From Actinomycetota bacterium (lineage in GTDB: Bacteria > Actinomycetota > Geothermincolia > Fen-727 > Anoxymicrobiaceae), in NCBI GenBank assembly GCA_018894655.1, contig JAHIPE010000038.1:1-14639 (forward strand): DNA of 14,639 nucleotides, read 5' to 3'. The position numbers and the translations under genes were made by a program. Shown piece by piece: positions 13,342 through 14,639 of the stretch. Below the pieces are notes generated by a model, which was given only the letters and a program-made list of their open reading frames with translations, was not told where the DNA came from and ran no database searches. The first letter of the stretch is position 1. Each line of letters begins with the position of its first letter.

Positions 13342-13396
13342 CTCTCATTCCGCGCATCTCCGAGGAGTTTTCTTCGTAATTAACCCCACGCTCTGA

Positions 13397-13750
13397 TCAG
13401 CCGCTCTTGCGCTTTGGAATCCCCAGAATGATGGCGGTGGATTCACGCCTCCACTCACACAGGAGAGCCTGTATCTCCCGGTAGTTGGCTATGGCTTTCT
13501 CGAGCTCCATCGCCTGCTCGGGCGAGAGGGTTCTGTGGACGAGACGGCCCTCCTCGTACCGGGTCCACTCGTAGTAGGGGCCGTGCAGTGCCTCGGGGTC
13601 GGTGGCGCAACGGCAGTAGGACCTTCCGCAGGTCTTCTTGCGCTTCCGCAATGTGCCCGAGCAGACCAGGTCCATTGCGGAGATCTTACGCCTGGCCTCC
13701 TCGATGCGGCGCTCTGCGCCCTTCGGGTTCTTCCCTACATCTTGTGCCAT
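13397..13750 (-). CDS. DUF6788-like small cysteine-motif protein
   Basis: The 117-residue basic protein has a helical N-terminus (GAERRIEEARRKISAM). The core LRKRKKTCGRSYCRCATDPEALHGPYYEWTRYEEGRLVHRTLSPEQA has three close cysteines (TCGRSYCRC) that may bind zinc, and the HGPYY motif. The C-terminal helix is ANYREIQALLCEWRR. This matches my memory of DUF6788 proteins, often found beside transposase genes; their function is unknown. ATG 13750 follows a GGGGGGG run. It is divergent from the IS1634-like transposase remnant (13821), so it may be an accessory gene of that element (inference). Confidence 0.75.
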   Translation of the reverse strand: MAQDVGKNPKGAERRIEEARRKISAMDLVCSGTLRKRKKTCGRSYCRCATDPEALHGPYYEWTRYEEGRLVHRTLSPEQAMELEKAIANYREIQALLCEWRRESTAIILGIPKRKSG

Positions 13751-13772
13751 GTTCCCCCCCGTTGCGTCAACA

Positions 13773-13800
13773 ACTATAACTTGCTACCATAATATAGCAA
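13773..13800 (-). promoter_or_regulatory. Promoter of the DUF6788-like gene
   Basis: Read on the minus strand: TTGCTA (13795-13800), 16-bp spacer, TATAGT (13773-13778), with the start codon 22 bp further on. The -35 box lies in one arm of the inverted repeat at 13779-13802. Confidence 0.55.
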
Positions 13801-13802
13801 GT
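13779..13802. promoter_or_regulatory. Inverted repeat between DUF6788-like gene and transposase remnant
   Basis: ACTTGCTA (13779-13786) and TAGCAAGT (13795-13802) are perfect complements 8 bp apart. They sit between two divergent genes and overlap the DUF6788 promoter. The outer bases ACTTG/CAAGT are the same as in the toxin-antitoxin operator. Confidence 0.6.
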
Positions 13803-13820
13803 ATCCAAAGGCGTCAAGAG

Positions 13821-13988
13821 ATGGGCATGCAGGAACGGGCCTTCGACCTGAAAACCGAGCGTCTCGGACCCCTCCCCATCATCAACCACTTCTTGGAAAT
13901 CAATCAACGGCAGGAACAAGGGCCTTTCCGATATTACCCGCATCACCGTTTCGACAACGGTATTCTACTACGATTTGAAACGTCTTAA
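13821..13988 (+). pseudogene. 5' remnant of an IS1634-like (DUF4277-type) transposase
   Basis: The first 25 or so codons read MGMQERAFDLKTERLGPLPI then INHFLE. This matches the N-terminus of IS1634-like transposases, where a RLGPLPxINHFLxRLG-type start is usual. From about codon 25 the sequence enters the 133-bp repeat, loses family likeness and stops at 13986-13988. Full proteins are several times longer, so this is a broken gene. A weak purine-rich stretch precedes ATG 13821; the divergent DUF6788-like gene starts 70 bp away. Confidence 0.65.
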
Positions 13989-14027
13989 CCTCACTCACAA
14001 ATCCCGGCTCCTGTGGAAACCATCGAG
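13895..14027. repeat. 133-bp direct repeat, copy 2
   Basis: This copy repeats 12451-12583 in the same orientation, 1,444 bp away, with the last 111 bp identical. It cuts into the IS1634-like transposase frame at its left edge. The hairpin ACCGTT-tcgac-AACGGT recurs at 13945-13961. Confidence 0.95.
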
Positions 14028-14249
14028 TCACACCATACCCACCATGGACTACCAAGACCTGGGACGGATGGTGACCTAATCTGGACTTTGCCGGGAACAC
14101 AACCACCTTCTCCCAACTGGGGTCCGGCAAGTTGAGGAGTCACACCGATTCAGGGTGAAACAGTATCGCATGATCCCCCAGATGGATCGGACAGGAGGCC
14201 TTGACTCGATGATATTCACATGATAACCTTACGCATAAGTAAGTTACAT
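14028..14249. other. Intergenic region before the AAA ATPase gene, possible gene debris
   Basis: I see no intact gene. A 47-codon frame at 14080-14223 (ending SHRFRVKQYRMIPQ, then DRTGGLDSMIFT) opens only after a stop and has no start context. It could be debris of another mobile gene, but I cannot assign it. No convincing promoter for the ATPase gene is visible; a TTCACA at 14215-14220 has a poor -10 partner. Confidence 0.35.
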
Positions 14250-14262
14250 AGGAGTAAGTATC

Positions 14263-14639
14263 GTGGAGTTCATCGACAGGGAAGAACAGCTAGGGGAGCT
14301 CGAGAGGTTATACACGAGGCCCGGCGGTAGTATGGTCAACGTATTCGGGCGCCGCCGCGTGGGCAAGACAAGTCTCATGCGGGAGTTTGTGAAAGGCAAA
14401 CCACACTTGTTCTACACCGCGGACGCGAAGGCAGAGATAGACCAGGTCAAGGCGTTCACCGACATCATGGCGAGCCTTTTCGCCAACGATGCGCCTTTTG
14501 GACACTTCATGAGTTGGCCCGAGTCTCTGGAGTTCCTGCTCGTTCGATTGCAAGAGCAGAACAGGAGGGCCGTAGTGGTCCTGGACGAGTTCCCGGAGAT
14601 ATGCGCTCAAAATAAGGCGGTGCCATCCGTACTCAGAGC
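14263..14639 (+). CDS. Archaeal-type AAA ATPase, 3'-partial (first 125 codons)
   Basis: The gene runs off the right edge. It opens with FIDREEQLGELERLY, the usual start of the archaeal-type ATPase_2 / DUF234-linked family. Walker A FGRRRVGKTSL (28-38) follows, then HLFYTADAKAEIDQ, and Walker B VVVLDEFPEI (104-113). In this family a C-terminal DUF234 nuclease-like or winged-helix part often follows the ATPase; here it is outside the window. The GTG start has AGGAG (14250-14254) 8 bases upstream. Roles are poorly known, and many members sit in accessory DNA, which fits the neighbouring repeats and transposase debris. Confidence 0.88.
   Translation, partial: MEFIDREEQLGELERLYTRPGGSMVNVFGRRRVGKTSLMREFVKGKPHLFYTADAKAEIDQVKAFTDIMASLFANDAPFGHFMSWPESLEFLLVRLQEQNRRAVVVLDEFPEICAQNKAVPSVLR

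Noticed and set aside
12995..13357. 120-residue version of the antitoxin with a hydrophobic N-terminus that looks like a membrane segment.
   Set aside because: The extra 31 codons cover the AT-rich promoter and operator, and a GGAGG Shine-Dalgarno supports the TTG start at 13264.
13900..14130. 76-codon minus-strand frame across repeat copy 2, with a YRCRNGDAGNIGKAL stretch faintly like IS1380/IS4 transposase C-termini.
   Set aside because: The likeness is too weak and the frame has no proper start or end context. It could be debris, but cannot be called.

Overview
The window is a high-GC bacterial chromosome segment. It holds core housekeeping genes, four tRNA genes and two accessory patches. 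The thrS-HIT pair is familiar from Actinobacteria. A PDZ/radical-SAM/DUF512 gene directly upstream of der is familiar from Clostridia and anaerobic deep-branching Actinobacteria. With the lone hisI, the EF-G paralogue and many TTG/GTG starts, this suggests an uncultured anaerobic actinobacterium or a high-GC clostridial relative. That placement is inference.

Layout. (1) Positions 1-920 are the 3' part of an IS630-family element. Its transposase is split over two frames at a run of eight A, and its right terminal repeat contains the transposase stop codon. (2) Positions 1250-2052 hold hisI and a small winged-helix-like gene. A 166-bp TA-flanked MITE sits exactly in the stop codon of the latter, and its ends match the IS630 end. 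(3) Positions 2224-3204 hold tRNA-Gly(GCC), tRNA-Cys(GCA) and tRNA-Val(GAC), with a convergent gene for a zinc-ribbon, membrane-anchored, pseudopilin-like protein between them. (4) Positions 3266-5668 hold thrS and a HIT-family gene. They converge on an EF-G-like GTPase gene (5665-7746, minus), and the two stop codons share one CTAG. (5) Positions 7911-10537 hold the DUF512 gene and der, overlapping by GTGA. An HU gene follows with its own promoter and a strong intrinsic terminator. (6) tRNA-Pro(GGG) is followed by a convergent CapA-like lipoprotein gene.

(7) Positions 12451-14027 form an accessory patch bounded by two 133-bp direct repeats, identical over their last 111 bp. Between and within them lie a RelE/ParE toxin with an excisionase-type HTH antitoxin, a DUF6788-like gene, and the start of an IS1634-like transposase that breaks down inside the second repeat. 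Both promoters in this patch carry perfect inverted repeats with ACTTG/CAAGT half-sites. (8) The window ends in the first 125 codons of an archaeal-type AAA ATPase.

The core genes serve histidine synthesis, tRNA charging and translation, ribosome assembly and nucleoid structure. The clearest non-routine signals are the IS630/MITE pair and the repeat-bounded toxin-antitoxin/DUF6788 patch. I do not see a complete, clearly novel defence or biosynthetic system.
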